Part shown: positions 1 through 8,886 of the stretch, piece by piece | Layout: the number at the start of each line of letters is the position of its first letter | How positions within the stretch are numbered: position 1 is the stretch's first letter | Assembly: GCA_027490095.1 (NCBI GenBank) | Contig: JAIXYT010000038.1 | Location: 1 to 64,000, forward strand | Direction: 5' to 3' | DNA from: Sphingomonadales bacterium | GTDB taxonomy: Bacteria > Pseudomonadota > Alphaproteobacteria > Sphingomonadales > Sphingomonadaceae | DNA length: 64,000 nucleotides | The notes under the pieces: generated by a model | Databases searched by the model: none | Told to the model about the DNA's origin: nothing | What the model saw: the letters and a program-made list of their open reading frames with translations, nothing else | Position numbers and translations under genes: made by a program

Positions 1-2016
1 CAGGTGATCGACGGCCGCGGCTGGCGCTCGGGCGCCCTGGGCGAGCGCCGCAAGCTCACCCAGTGGTTCCTCAAGATCACCGATTTCGCCGACGAACTCG
101 CCGCCGATCTCGCAACGCTCGACCAGTGGCCCGAAAAGGTCCGGGTCATGCAGGAAAACTGGATCGGCAAGTCCCGCGGCCTCCGGTTCACCTTCGCGGT
201 CGACACGCCCCCCGCCGGCGTCCCCGCCGCGTTCGACGTCTTCACCACCCGCCCCGACACGCTGTTCGGTGCCAGCTTCGCCGCCGTCGCCATCGACCAC
301 CCGCTCGCCACGGCAATCGCCACCGACAACGCGGCAGCCCAGGTCTTCATCGACGCGTGTCGGCAAAGCGGCACGGCCGCCTCCGAGATCGAGACCGCCG
401 AGAAGAAGGGCTTCGACACCGGCCTTTCGGTCGTCCATCCGCTGGATGCAACGCGCCGCCTGCCCGTCTTCATCGCCAACTTCGTGCTGATGGAATATGG
501 CACCGGTGCCATCTTCGGCTGCCCCGCGCACGACCAGCGCGACCTCGATTTCGCCCGAAAATACATGCTCCCCGTGCCCCGCGTCGTCGCGCTGCCGGGC
601 GAGGAGAATGAACCCATCGGCGACGAGGCCTACACCGGCCCGGGCCGCATCATCAATTCGCAGTTCCTCGACGGCCTGGATGTGGAGGCCGCCAAGGCCG
701 AAGTGATCCGCCGCGCGGAATCCGGCGGCTGGGGCCAGGGCACCACCGTGTTCCGCCTGCGCGACTGGGGCATCTCGCGCCAGCGCTACTGGGGAACGCC
801 CATCCCCATCATCCACTGCGTGGATTGCGGCGCGGTTCCCGTCCCCAAGGCCGACCTTCCCGTGGTTCTCCCCGAGGATGTCGCCTTCGACACGCCGGGG
901 AAGCTCCTCGATCTCCACCCCACCTGGAAGCATGTCCCCTGCCCGAACTGCGGCAAGCCCGCCGAGCGCGAGACCGATACGCTCGACACCTTCGTCGACT
1001 CAAGCTGGTACTTCATCCGCTTCGCGTCCCAGCCGGCCGACCGCCCGTTCGACCGTGAAGAAGCGGAAAAGTGGCTTCCCGTCGCCCAGTATATCGGCGG
1101 CATCGAGCATGCGATCCTGCACCTGCTCTACAGCCGCTTCTTCACCCGCGCGCTGAACCACATCGGCCAGATCGGCATCACCGAACCCTTCAAGGGCCTG
1201 TTCACCCAAGGCATGGTCACGCACGAGACGTACAAGTCGCAAGGCGGCGACTGGCTCGAGCCAGGCGCAGTCGAAAGGCGCGGCGACACCCTGATCGAGA
1301 TCGCGACCGGCACCCCCGTGCAGCCGGGCCGCATCGAGAAGATGTCCAAGTCGAAGAAGAATGTCGTCGACCCGGACGCCATCCTCGATCGCTATGGTGC
1401 CGACGCCGCCCGCTGGTTCATGCTCTCCGACAGCCCGCCCGAACGCGACCTGCAATGGTCCCTCGCCGGCATCGAGGGCGCCGCCCGCTTCGTCCAGCGC
1501 CTGTGGCGCATCGCCCTCCTCGCAAGGGAGGCTCCCGCAGGCGACAACACAGACCTCACCCGCACCCTCCACAAGGCAATCGACGGCATCACCAACGACA
1601 TCGACCGCCTGCAGTTCAACAAGGCCGTCGCCCGGGCCTACGAACTGTCGGCCGCGATCGAGAAGGCCGCTCCGTCGGCCGCCCGTGCCGACGCCGCCAG
1701 GACCCTGCTTCGCCTTGTTGCCCCCATGGTGCCCCATGTCGCCGAGGAAGCCTGGGCGATGCTCGGGGAAACCGGCCTCATCGCCGACGCGCCCTGGCCC
1801 GTCGCCGATCCGGCCCTGCTGGTCGACACGCAGGTCACCTATGCCGTCCAGGTGAACGGCAAGCTCCGCGAAACCGTCGTGCTCGCCAAGGGCCTCCCCC
1901 GCGCGGATGTCGAGGCTGCCGTCATGGCCCTGCCCCGGATCCAGGCCCTCACGGCCGGCGCCGCGCCGAAGAAGGTGATCGTCGTTCCCGACCGCCTGGT
2001 GAACATCGTTGCCTGA
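1..2016 (+). CDS. leuS: leucyl-tRNA synthetase (5' part outside window)
   Basis: Class I aminoacyl-tRNA synthetase that charges tRNA-Leu in the cytoplasm. About 670 C-terminal residues are present; the family is usually near 860, so roughly 190 residues including the HIGH motif lie left of the window. The reading frame is open from base 1. The CP1 editing domain comes first, with the TTRPDT threonine-rich motif near residue 83 and [12 protein letters not shown] near 167. The catalytic KMSKS motif is near residue 447, followed by the anticodon-binding region and the small C-terminal domain. The stop overlaps the start of lptE by 8 bases, so the two are probably cotranscribed. Confidence 0.97.
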   Translation, partial: QVIDGRGWRSGALGERRKLTQWFLKITDFADELAADLATLDQWPEKVRVMQENWIGKSRGLRFTFAVDTPPAGVPAAFDVFTTRPDTLFGASFAAVAIDHPLATAIATDNAAAQVFIDACRQSGTAASEIETAEKKGFDTGLSVVHPLDATRRLPVFIANFVLMEYGTGAIFGCPAHDQRDLDFARKYMLPVPRVVALPGEENEPIGDEAYTGPGRIINSQFLDGLDVEAAKAEVIRRAESGGWGQGTTVFRLRDWGISRQRYWGTPIPIIHCVDCGAVPVPKADLPVVLPEDVAFDTPGKLLDLHPTWKHVPCPNCGKPAERETDTLDTFVDSSWYFIRFASQPADRPFDREEAEKWLPVAQYIGGIEHAILHLLYSRFFTRALNHIGQIGITEPFKGLFTQGMVTHETYKSQGGDWLEPGAVERRGDTLIEIATGTPVQPGRIEKMSKSKKNVVDPDAILDRYGADAARWFMLSDSPPERDLQWSLAGIEGAARFVQRLWRIALLAREAPAGDNTDLTRTLHKAIDGITNDIDRLQFNKAVARAYELSAAIEKAAPSAARADAARTLLRLVAPMVPHVAEEAWAMLGETGLIADAPWPVADPALLVDTQVTYAVQVNGKLRETVVLAKGLPRADVEAAVMALPRIQALTAGAAPKKVIVVPDRLVNIVA

Positions 2017-2512
2017 CCAGCACGGCCTCAAGGCGCTCGCCGCCCTGCTGCTGCTTGCCCTCGCAGCTTGCGATCTCCAGCCCGTCTACTCCGCAGGCTC
2101 GCAAGGCGCTGCGCAGTCCCTTCTCGCCAGCGTCGAAGTCGCCCCAATCCCAGACCGGGCCGGCTTCCTCGTGCGAAGCCGCCTCGTCGACCGCATGCAG
2201 CCCTCGGGCAACCCCACCCTGAAGCTCGAGGTCGCGCTCGATGACGACATAATCGGCTTCGGCATCCGCGGCGACAACTCGATCATCCGCGAACGGCGCA
2301 CGCTGCGCGCCCGCTACCGCCTCACCGACATCGCCACCGGCAAGGTGCTTCTCGACACCACGGCCACCGCAGATGCCGGCATCGACGTCGTCAGCTCCGA
2401 ATATGCCGTCGTCGCCGCGGAATCGACCACCCTCGAACGGCTGTCCCAGAACATCGCCGACCAGATCGTCGCCCGCCTCGCGCTGATGGGCCGTCCCGCA
2501 GCCCCGCAATGA
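2009..2512 (+). CDS. lptE: LPS-assembly lipoprotein LptE
   Basis: Outer-membrane lipoprotein expected to plug the LptD barrel and help deliver lipopolysaccharide to the cell surface. The 167-residue protein has a short hydrophobic signal followed by the lipobox LALAAC, then a CDLQPVY segment like the C-x-F/L-Q-P-L/V-Y start common in this family. The start is a TTG at 2009 overlapping the leuS stop; no ATG precedes the signal peptide. The stop overlaps the holA start (ATGA). The order leuS-lptE-holA is common in alphaproteobacteria and supports the call. Confidence 0.85.
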   Translation: MPDQHGLKALAALLLLALAACDLQPVYSAGSQGAAQSLLASVEVAPIPDRAGFLVRSRLVDRMQPSGNPTLKLEVALDDDIIGFGIRGDNSIIRERRTLRARYRLTDIATGKVLLDTTATADAGIDVVSSEYAVVAAESTTLERLSQNIADQIVARLALMGRPAAPQ

Positions 2513-3552
2513 CGGCCGTCAGGCGCCCCGATCTCCAGCGCCGCCTCGCCGCCTGGGATCCTGCGGTCCGCCTCATTCTTCTCTCCGGCCCCGACGAATC
2601 CGCAAGCCGCGGCCTAGCCCTCGAAGCCCTGAAGGCACTCGGCGACCCCACCGACCCCATGGCCCTCACCGACTTCACCGCCGACGAGCTGAAGTCCGAT
2701 CCGGCAAAACTCGCCGACGAGGCCGCCGCCGTCTCCATGTTCGGCGGCCGCCGCCTGATCCGCGTCACCGGCGCTGCCGAGAATTGCGCCGAAGCCGTGC
2801 GCATCCTCCTCGCCGCCCCCGTCGCCGGTAACCCCGTGGTCATGCTCGCCGGCGACCTCCCGAAAACCAGCGGCTTGCGCAAGCTCGCCGAGGACAGCCC
2901 GCTGGCACTCGCCCTCCACAGCTATCCGCTCGCCGGCGCCGAACTCGACCGCTGGCTCCAGGCCGAAGCGCGCGGGCTCGGCCTGCGCCTCGACAGCGGC
3001 GTCACCGACCGGCTGATCTCGGCCACAGGCGCCGACACCGGCATCCTCGCCTCCGAGCTCGCCAAGTTCGCCCTCTTCCTCGACGCAAGCCCCGAGGCCC
3101 CGAAATCCCTCGAGCGCAGCCACCTCGCAGCGCTGGGCGCCGACAGCGCCGAGGAGGACATGGGCCTCCTCGTCCAGGCCATCATCGCCGGCAACGGCCC
3201 CGCGGCAGACCGCCAGCTTCGCCTCCTCGAAGGCAGCAGCGCGATTCCCGCACTCCGCGCGCTCGCGCGCCGCCTCCTCCAGATGGCCGAGGCCCGCGCC
3301 GCCGTCGACAGCGGCCAGCAGCCCCAGGCCGCCGTCAAGGCGCTCCGCCCGCCGATCTTCTGGAAAGACGCCGACATGGTCGCCGCGTCCCTGCGACACT
3401 GGCCGATGCCCCGCATCCGCCACGCACTCGCAACCCTCCTCGCAGGCGAGCAGGCCATCAAGACCCCGCGCAGCCCGGGCGACACCGCCGGCTGGCAGGC
3501 AATTGCCGCACTTGCACAGCCTCGGCTTGGAATGGGCCGGGAAAGCGCCTAA
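2509..3552 (+). CDS. holA: DNA polymerase III subunit delta
   Basis: Clamp-loader delta subunit, which opens the DnaN sliding clamp at primer termini. At 347 residues it has normal family length. The N-terminal half carries the P-loop-like fold without a Walker A motif typical of delta (for example LILLSGPDES near residue 22), and the C-terminal third is the helical collar domain. ATG at 2509 overlaps the lptE stop. The clamp gene dnaN is also in this window (47.0-48.1 kb), on the other strand. Confidence 0.92.
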   Translation: MTAVRRPDLQRRLAAWDPAVRLILLSGPDESASRGLALEALKALGDPTDPMALTDFTADELKSDPAKLADEAAAVSMFGGRRLIRVTGAAENCAEAVRILLAAPVAGNPVVMLAGDLPKTSGLRKLAEDSPLALALHSYPLAGAELDRWLQAEARGLGLRLDSGVTDRLISATGADTGILASELAKFALFLDASPEAPKSLERSHLAALGADSAEEDMGLLVQAIIAGNGPAADRQLRLLEGSSAIPALRALARRLLQMAEARAAVDSGQQPQAAVKALRPPIFWKDADMVAASLRHWPMPRIRHALATLLAGEQAIKTPRSPGDTAGWQAIAALAQPRLGMGRESA

Positions 3553-3563
3553 CTTCGCCTGTG

Positions 3564-4745
3564 ATGGCAGCAGCCGAAAACGCCCCCAAAGGCTTCTTCG
3601 CCGACAAGAACCGCGCCTTCTGGACCCTCCAGATCGCCGGCTGGGCCGGCTATTTCCTGCTCCGCTCATTGGGCGGCCTCGCCAACCGGATGGGCATCAG
3701 CTTCATCCTCCCCACCATCCTCGTCACCGTCACGGGCTTCTCCATCACCCTGCTGATGGCCTGGGCCTACCGCGCCATCATCCGCATGAAGCCCCTCTGG
3801 GTGTGGACCCTCTCCCTCCTCATCCTCGCCGGCGCCGCAATCCTCTTCTCCGCGATCGAGGTCTGGGCCCACGCCACCTTCTACGAACCCGGCTGGCGCC
3901 CGCAGGGCATCGAATTCTTCGGCGCCATCCTCCTCACGCTCGCCATCCTCGGCGCCTGGTCGGGCCTCTACTACGGCATCAACTACTATCTGCTCCTCGA
4001 CGAACAGGCCGAACGCTTCGAACGCATGGCCGCGCAAGCCAACAGCGCCCAGCTTGAAATGCTGCGCTACCAGATCAACCCGCACTTCCTCTTCAACACG
4101 CTCAACTCCATCAGCACGCTGGTTCTCCTGTCCGAGACGGAGAAAGCCAACACCATGCTCTCCCGCCTCTCCTCCTTCCTGCGCTACTCCCTCGTCGGCG
4201 AGCGCGAAGGCCAGGCCACCGTCGCCCAGGAAATCCAGGCCCTCCAGCTCTACCTCGAGATCGAGCGCACCCGCTTCGAAGACCGCCTGCGCACCCGCTT
4301 CGACATCGCGCCCGAAGTCCTGAACGCCCGCATCCCCTCGCTCCTCCTCCAGCCGCTGGTCGAAAACGCCGTCAAATACGCCGTCACCCCGCTCGAGGAA
4401 GGCGCCGACATCTGGGTCACCGCCCGCCGCCTCGGAGACCGCCTCGAACTCTCCGTCGCAGACACCGGCCCCGGCCTCGGCGACACACGGCCGAACCCCG
4501 ACAAGGCCGTCCCCACCGGCACCAACGTCGGCCTCGCCAACATCCGCGAACGGCTGCAACAGGCCTATGGCGACGACCATCGCTTCGAAATCCTGCCCAA
4601 CGCAGGTTCACCCCTCGTTCAAACCGGAGCAGCCAAGGGCCCGGGCGTACTCGCCGTGATCGAGATCCCCCTGCAGCTCGTCTCCGCCGCCGAAGCGGCC
4701 CGTGCGGACCGGCTGGCAGGCCCAAGTTATGAGGTTGTCCAATGA
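3564..4745 (+). CDS. LytS-type membrane sensor histidine kinase
   Basis: Inner-membrane sensor kinase of the His_kinase (PF06580) family. Four hydrophobic segments occupy roughly residues 15-140. The phospho-acceptor motif NPHFLFNTLNS follows near residue 172, then the N-box-like NAVKYA near 270 and a C-terminal NVGLANIRERL ATP-lid motif. A GTG at 3561 directly precedes the ATG at 3564; the ATG is preferred. It starts 11 bases after holA and its stop overlaps the next gene (ATGA), so kinase and regulator are translationally coupled. The signal is unknown. In many alphaproteobacteria parB/parA follow holA at this point, so this pair may be a local replacement. Confidence 0.9.
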   Translation: MAAAENAPKGFFADKNRAFWTLQIAGWAGYFLLRSLGGLANRMGISFILPTILVTVTGFSITLLMAWAYRAIIRMKPLWVWTLSLLILAGAAILFSAIEVWAHATFYEPGWRPQGIEFFGAILLTLAILGAWSGLYYGINYYLLLDEQAERFERMAAQANSAQLEMLRYQINPHFLFNTLNSISTLVLLSETEKANTMLSRLSSFLRYSLVGEREGQATVAQEIQALQLYLEIERTRFEDRLRTRFDIAPEVLNARIPSLLLQPLVENAVKYAVTPLEEGADIWVTARRLGDRLELSVADTGPGLGDTRPNPDKAVPTGTNVGLANIRERLQQAYGDDHRFEILPNAGSPLVQTGAAKGPGVLAVIEIPLQLVSAAEAARADRLAGPSYEVVQ

Positions 4746-5536
4746 ACATCCGCACGTTGCTGGTCGACGATGAATCCCTCGCCATCCAGGGCCTGGAACT
4801 CCGCCTGAAGCCCTTCGCCGACGTGGAAATCGTCGGCCGCGCCATGAACGGCCGCGAAGCCATCCGCGCCATCCGCACCGAAAAGCCCGACCTCGTCTTC
4901 CTCGACGTCCAGATGCCCGGCTTCGACGGCTTCTCCGTCGTCTCGGCACTCGCCGACATCACGCCGCCGCTCTTCGTCTTCGTCACCGCCTATTCCGACC
5001 ACGCGATCAAGGCCTTCGACGCCCAGGCGGTCGACTATCTCATGAAGCCCGTCGAAACCGACCGCCTTGCCCAGACCATCGAACGCGTCCGCCTGCGCCT
5101 CCAGGAAAAGCGCATGTGCGACGAAGCCGAACGCCTCGCCGCCAAGCTCGCCGAAATCGACCCCTCCTCGGTCTCCACCCTGCAACCGGCCGCCGAACCC
5201 GCCGCCGACCGGTTCGAAAAGATCATCAACGTGAAAGACCAGGGCCAGATCTTCCGCGTCGACGTCGACACCATCGAAAAGATCGACGCCGCCGGCGACT
5301 ACATGTGCCTCACCACCGCAGACCAGACCCTCATCCTGCGCGAAACCATGAAAGACCTCGAACGCCGCCTAGACCCGCGCAAATTTCAACGCGTCCACCG
5401 CTCCACCATCGTGAACCTCGAAAACGTCCGCCAGGTGAAGCCCCACACCAACGGCGAATGCTTCCTCACCCTGGCCTCAGGCGCGACGGTGAAGGTGAGC
5501 CGCAGCTACCGAGACGTAGTCGCGCGCTTTTTGTAG
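4742..5536 (+). CDS. LytTR-family response regulator
   Basis: Cytoplasmic transcription factor of 264 residues, partner of the kinase just upstream. The N-terminal receiver domain has the acidic pair (VDDES), the phospho-acceptor aspartate in LVFLDVQMPG near residue 58, and the conserved lysine in DYLMKPVE. A linker of about 40 residues leads to a LytTR DNA-binding domain (about 155-264) with the FQRVHRSTIVN motif. Architecture matches the AlgR/LytR group. The target genes are not evident here. A two-hairpin element starts 9 bases after the stop and may end the transcript. Confidence 0.92.
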   Translation: MNIRTLLVDDESLAIQGLELRLKPFADVEIVGRAMNGREAIRAIRTEKPDLVFLDVQMPGFDGFSVVSALADITPPLFVFVTAYSDHAIKAFDAQAVDYLMKPVETDRLAQTIERVRLRLQEKRMCDEAERLAAKLAEIDPSSVSTLQPAAEPAADRFEKIINVKDQGQIFRVDVDTIEKIDAAGDYMCLTTADQTLILRETMKDLERRLDPRKFQRVHRSTIVNLENVRQVKPHTNGECFLTLASGATVKVSRSYRDVVARFL

Positions 5537-5544
5537 GGCGTTCG

Positions 5545-5589
5545 CAGGGGCGCTGCCCCTGCACCCCGGCAGGGAAATGATTTCCCTGC
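5545..5589 (+). repeat. two-hairpin palindromic element, copy 1
   Basis: Hairpin A has arms CAGGGGC (5545-5551) and GCCCCTG (5555-5561) around the loop GCT. After a CACCCCG spacer, hairpin B has arms GCAGGGAAAT (5569-5578) and ATTTCCCTGC (5580-5589). Both stems are perfect. The same architecture recurs at 6166-6211 (reversed) and 31383-31429. It lies just 3' of the LytTR gene, so it may act as a terminator or 3'-end stabiliser. Confidence 0.75.
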
Positions 5590-5618
5590 ACCCACGGATT
5601 TTGAACGAGCCCCACACC

Positions 5619-5653
5619 GTCACCCCGGGCTTGCCTGCGCCCGCGAAGGCGGG
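5619..5653. repeat. intergenic repeat with GTCACCCCGGGCTTG box and GCGAAG-loop hairpin
   Basis: A GTCACCCCGGGCTTG box (5619-5633) is followed by a short CCCGC/GCGGG stem (5640-5644 and 5649-5653) with a GAAG loop. A related CCCCGGGCTTGA box occurs at 31459-31477 and a CCCCTGC-GAAA-GCAGGGG hairpin at 6219-6236. This looks like a dispersed intergenic repeat family; no coding potential was seen. Confidence 0.45.
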
Positions 5654-5718
5654 GGATCGGGGCCCAGCTTCAATTGCGCCCTCGGCGCGCAATGACTTCG
5701 GCAGTATCTGCCGCTGTA

Positions 5719-6120
5719 CTATCTATGCCACGTGCTGGTCAGCCACTTCCGCCAATTGCGGAGAATCGCCAGAATTCCGTAGCAGAACGCAACTGACAGG
5801 AATTGAAGGAAAACAAGCCAGATCTGCGTAATCCCATCTTGCGCATCTGGTTTGTGGAACTGAAAAATGAGCAGCCATCCCATCGTTGCGACAATAGCAG
5901 CCTCGACCACCAGCCAGTAGGCCGCTTCAAGTGTCGATATCTGTCTTCGACAAGCCAAGGCAGTAGCGACTGCCGCTGGCCCTACGAAAATCGGCACGAA
6001 GAGAATGTTGAGGATGACTATGACCCAACCGTCAGAACGCCAGATTCCGAAACATAACCAGGCTATGCAATAGGTATAGAATAGCCAAATCGCGACCGAC
6101 CCCGGGTGCAGAACTCGCAT
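5719..6120 (-). CDS. hypothetical four-helix membrane protein, atypical composition
   Basis: Unrecognised 133-residue protein starting with ATG at 6120. Four strongly hydrophobic stretches are visible (about residues 7-25, 31-54, 65-86 and 100-119), suggesting a small polytopic inner-membrane protein. Base composition is clearly AT-richer than the neighbours, codon use is less GC3-biased, and tryptophan is frequent. The gene lies between two inverted copies of the two-hairpin element, which with the composition suggests transfer. No cognate partner gene is adjacent. Coding status is probable rather than certain. Confidence 0.5.
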   Translation of the reverse strand: MRVLHPGSVAIWLFYTYCIAWLCFGIWRSDGWVIVILNILFVPIFVGPAAVATALACRRQISTLEAAYWLVVEAAIVATMGWLLIFQFHKPDAQDGITQIWLVFLQFLSVAFCYGILAILRNWRKWLTSTWHR

Positions 6121-6165
6121 CTATCCGCACTTCCACAATGTAATCGATTGCAAGGGTATCTGCTT

Positions 6166-6211
6166 CCGGCAGGGCATTCAATGCCCTGCCGGGTGGCGGG
6201 CAGCGCCCGCC
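6166..6211 (-). repeat. two-hairpin palindromic element, copy 2 (reversed)
   Basis: Read on the minus strand, hairpin A is GGCGGGC-GCT-GCCCGCC (6211-6195) and hairpin B is CCGGCAGGGCAT / ATGCCCTGCCGG (6192-6166) with a 3-base loop. Stem sequences differ from copy 1 by paired changes that keep both helices. It lies 3' of the minus-strand gene at 6284-6565, matching the orientation rule of the other copies. Confidence 0.7.
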
Positions 6212-6218
6212 CCGCCTG

Positions 6219-6236
6219 CCCCTGCGAAAGCAGGGG
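6219..6236. repeat. GAAA-loop hairpin
   Basis: Perfect 7-bp stem CCCCTGC/GCAGGGG closed by a GAAA tetraloop, lying between the gene at 6284-6565 and element copy 2. It probably belongs to the same repeat family as 5619-5653 and may contribute to transcript termination. Confidence 0.5.
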
Positions 6237-6283
6237 TCGGCGGCATGGATGAAGCCCTCGTCAATCACTGATGTAAGGCATGA

Positions 6284-6565
6284 TCAGCCCAGCCGATGCG
6301 GCGTCGGATCACCCCGTTCGGCGACAAGCTCGATGTGCGCGACCGCGAGATTGCGATGATAGGCGGCAGCCACCTCCTGGACATTCGCTCCGGCCAGCGA
6401 TGCCAGTCGTTCGGGAATCTCGGCTTCGGCCGTCGTCGCGACCACTTGCGCTGCCTGGGCCTCATCAAGCCCCAGCGCTTGCGCCGTCATGCGCGCGGCC
6501 CGCGCCCGGCGGCGGAACTCGAAGTCCAGCAGGCGTGCGGACTCCCACTCCTCCTTCTTGCTCAT
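6284..6565 (-). CDS. small helical protein, possibly ATPase-inhibitor-zeta (DUF1476)-like
   Basis: A 93-residue charged, alanine-rich, predicted all-helical protein. Arg-rich helix [12 protein letters not shown], then a [11 protein letters not shown] helix and an acidic linker, resemble in layout the alphaproteobacterial F1-ATPase inhibitor zeta family (DUF1476). Key family residues are not clearly conserved, so the match is weak. ATG at 6565 is chosen over one eight codons upstream because the upstream codons look unlike the rest of the protein. It diverges from argB. It could equally be an unrelated small protein. Confidence 0.5.
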   Translation of the reverse strand: MSKKEEWESARLLDFEFRRRARAARMTAQALGLDEAQAAQVVATTAEAEIPERLASLAGANVQEVAAAYHRNLAVAHIELVAERGDPTPHRLG

Positions 6566-6682
6566 GGCCTTTCCGAGATCGAACACCATGATCCCAGTAT
6601 CGGCATGGTGCCGGCCGTCTTCAAGCCGATGAGATCGCTCGCCCCCCTAGCCACGCCGCCCCCACAGTGCCAATGCGCCCCC

Positions 6683-7606
6683 ATGACCGAAAAACCGCAC
6701 GCCGGCGCGCGCCACGCCCCTGATCCAACCATGCTCGCCAAGACCGAGGTGCTGGTGGAGGCGTTGCCTTATCTGCAGCGCTATGCCGGGCAGACCTTCG
6801 TGGTGAAATATGGCGGCCACGCGATGGGCGATCCCGAGCTTGCCCGCGATTTCGCCGAGGACATCGTGCTGTTGAAGCAGGTCGGCATCCGCCCGGTCGT
6901 CGTGCACGGCGGCGGCCCGCAGATCGGCGCCATGCTGAAGCGGCTGGGGGTCGAAAGCCGCTTCGTCGACGGCCTGCGCGTCACCGACGCCGCGACGGCC
7001 GAAGTCGCCGAGATGGTGCTGGGCAGCATCAACAAGGAGCTCGTCCGCTGGATCAGCGAGGCCGGCGGCAAGGCGGTGGGCCTCTCCGGGAAAGACGCCG
7101 GCCTCATCACCGCCGAGAAGGTTACCCGCACAGCCCGCGACCCCGGATCGGCCATTGAACAGGCCGTCGATCTCGGCTTCGTCGGCGAACCGGCAAAGGT
7201 CGATCGCCACGTCCTCGATGTCCTCACCGCCGCCGATTTCATCCCCATCGTCGCCCCCATCGGCGCCGGCGCCGACGGCCACACCTACAACATCAACGCC
7301 GACACCTGCGCGGGCGCGATCGCGAGCGCCTTGGGTGCCGCCCGCTTCTTCCTCTTGACGGACGTGCCCGGCGTGCTCGCAAAGGACGGTGCGCTCCTCA
7401 CCGACCTCAGCCCCGACGATGTCGCCGCGCTCGAGGCCGACGGCACCATAACCGGTGGCATGATCCCCAAGCTCGAAACCTGCGTGAACGCCGTCAACGG
7501 CGGGGTGGACGCCGCCGTCATCCTCGACGGCCGCGTCCCCCACGCCATGCTGCTCGAAATCTTCACCCGGCGCGGCGCCGGAACCCTGGTCCGCCGCACG
7601 GCCTGA
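6683..7606 (+). CDS. argB: acetylglutamate kinase
   Basis: Phosphorylates N-acetyl-L-glutamate, the second step of arginine synthesis, in the cytoplasm. The 307-residue protein carries the amino-acid-kinase motifs KYGGHAM (about residue 35), [10 protein letters not shown] (about 73) and the C-terminal GGMIPKLE nucleotide-binding motif. The reading frame is open far upstream, but ATG at 6683 gives normal family length; a second ATG at 6731 would give 291 residues. No other arg genes are adjacent. The stop lies 9 bases from the converging metK stop. Confidence 0.95.
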   Translation: MTEKPHAGARHAPDPTMLAKTEVLVEALPYLQRYAGQTFVVKYGGHAMGDPELARDFAEDIVLLKQVGIRPVVVHGGGPQIGAMLKRLGVESRFVDGLRVTDAATAEVAEMVLGSINKELVRWISEAGGKAVGLSGKDAGLITAEKVTRTARDPGSAIEQAVDLGFVGEPAKVDRHVLDVLTAADFIPIVAPIGAGADGHTYNINADTCAGAIASALGAARFFLLTDVPGVLAKDGALLTDLSPDDVAALEADGTITGGMIPKLETCVNAVNGGVDAAVILDGRVPHAMLLEIFTRRGAGTLVRRTA

Positions 7607-7615
7607 GCCGACGGC

Positions 7616-8800
7616 TCAGATAGCGCCCTTCAGCGCGTCCACCAGGTCGGTCTTCTCCCAGCTGAACCCGCCCTCGGCGTCCGGCGTCCGGCCGAAATGG
7701 CCATAGGCCGCGGTCCGCTGATAAATCGGCCGGTTGAGGCCCAGGTGGGTGCGGATGCCCTTGGGCGTCAGCCGCACGATCTGCGGCAGCGCCGCCTCGA
7801 TCTTCGCCTCGTCCACGGTCCCCGTGCCGTGCGTGTCCACCAGGATCGACAGCGGTTCGGCAACCCCGATCGCGTAGGACAGCTGGATCGTCACCCGCTT
7901 GGCAAGGCCGGCCGCCACGATGTTCTTGGCGAGGTAGCGCGCGATATAGGCCGCCGAACGGTCGACCTTGGTCGGGTCCTTGCCGCTGAAGGCGCCGCCG
8001 CCGTGCGGGGCCGCGCCGCCATAGGTGTCGACAATGATCTTGCGGCCCGTGACGCCGGCGTCGCCATCCGGCCCGCCGATCTCGAACAGCCCGGTCGGGT
8101 TCACATAGATGCCGGCCGCATTCGGCAGCCAGCCCTTGGGCAGCACATCCTCGAACACCGTCATCACATAGTCGCGAAGCCGCTTCTGCCCGGCGTCGTT
8201 CGAAAGCTCGCGCGTGTGCTGGGTCGAAACCACCAGTGCGGTGGCCTTCACCGGCACTTCATTCTCATACACCAGCGTCACCTGGCTCTTGGCGTCGGGC
8301 TCCAGGAAGTCGACCTTCCGCCCATGCCGGTCGGCCGCCATCCGCTCCAGGATGCGGTGCGAATAATACAGCGTCGCCGGCATCAGGTCGGGCGTCTCGT
8401 CGGTCGCATAGCCGAACATGATGCCCTGGTCGCCGGCCCCCTCGTCCTTGTTCCCGCTCTCGTCCACGCCCATCGCGATGTGCGCGGATTGCCCGTGCAG
8501 GTGGCAGGCAAAGTCCGCCGTCTGCCAGTGGAAGCCATGCTGTTCGTATCCGATGCGCTTCACCGTGCTGCGCGCGGCCTGCTCGATGTCGGCCAGCGTG
8601 GGGAACACGTCCGGGTTGCAGCGCACTTCACCCGCCAGCACGATGCGCTGGGTCGTTACCAGCGTTTCGCACGCCACCCGCGCGACAGGATCGCGCGCCA
8701 GGAACAGGTCGACGACGGCGTCCGAAATCTGGTCGGCAACCTTGTCCGGATGGCCTTCCGACACCGATTCCGACGTAAAGGTGAAGCTGCTGCGGGGCAT
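7616..8800 (-). CDS. metK: S-adenosylmethionine synthetase
   Basis: Makes S-adenosylmethionine from methionine and ATP. The 394-residue protein has the N-terminal [19 protein letters not shown] motif, the [10 protein letters not shown] motif near residue 120 and the [16 protein letters not shown] phosphate-binding loop near 265. ATG at 8800 matches the conserved family start. A perfect interrupted palindrome lies 57-78 bases upstream, between lnt and metK, and is a candidate repressor site (separate entry). Confidence 0.97.
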   Translation of the reverse strand: MPRSSFTFTSESVSEGHPDKVADQISDAVVDLFLARDPVARVACETLVTTQRIVLAGEVRCNPDVFPTLADIEQAARSTVKRIGYEQHGFHWQTADFACHLHGQSAHIAMGVDESGNKDEGAGDQGIMFGYATDETPDLMPATLYYSHRILERMAADRHGRKVDFLEPDAKSQVTLVYENEVPVKATALVVSTQHTRELSNDAGQKRLRDYVMTVFEDVLPKGWLPNAAGIYVNPTGLFEIGGPDGDAGVTGRKIIVDTYGGAAPHGGGAFSGKDPTKVDRSAAYIARYLAKNIVAAGLAKRVTIQLSYAIGVAEPLSILVDTHGTGTVDEAKIEAALPQIVRLTPKGIRTHLGLNRPIYQRTAAYGHFGRTPDAEGGFSWEKTDLVDALKGAI

Positions 8801-8856
8801 GGACACTCCTCTGGATAATGCCGTCGCGCTACCCGCTGCCTCGCCGATTGGCAAGG

Positions 8857-8878
8857 GACATAAAGAGATGTTTATGTC
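8857..8878 (-). promoter_or_regulatory. candidate operator upstream of metK
   Basis: Perfect inverted repeat with arms GACATAAA and TTTATGTC separated by six bases, an AT-rich island in GC-rich surroundings between the lnt stop and the metK start. ArsR-type SahR regulators control SAM-cycle genes in Proteobacteria through palindromes of similar size; the assignment to SahR is inferred. No ArsR-family gene is present in the window. Confidence 0.5.
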
Positions 8879-8886
8879 TTTTTGTC

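Noticed and set aside
1071-2222. Plus-strand open frame inside leuS in another frame
   Set aside because: It has no family motifs and shadow composition; leuS is certain in its own frame.
8801-8886. SAM riboswitch ahead of metK
   Set aside because: Only 86 bases separate lnt and metK and no SAM-II or SAM/SAH pseudoknot pattern was found; the palindrome looks like a DNA operator.
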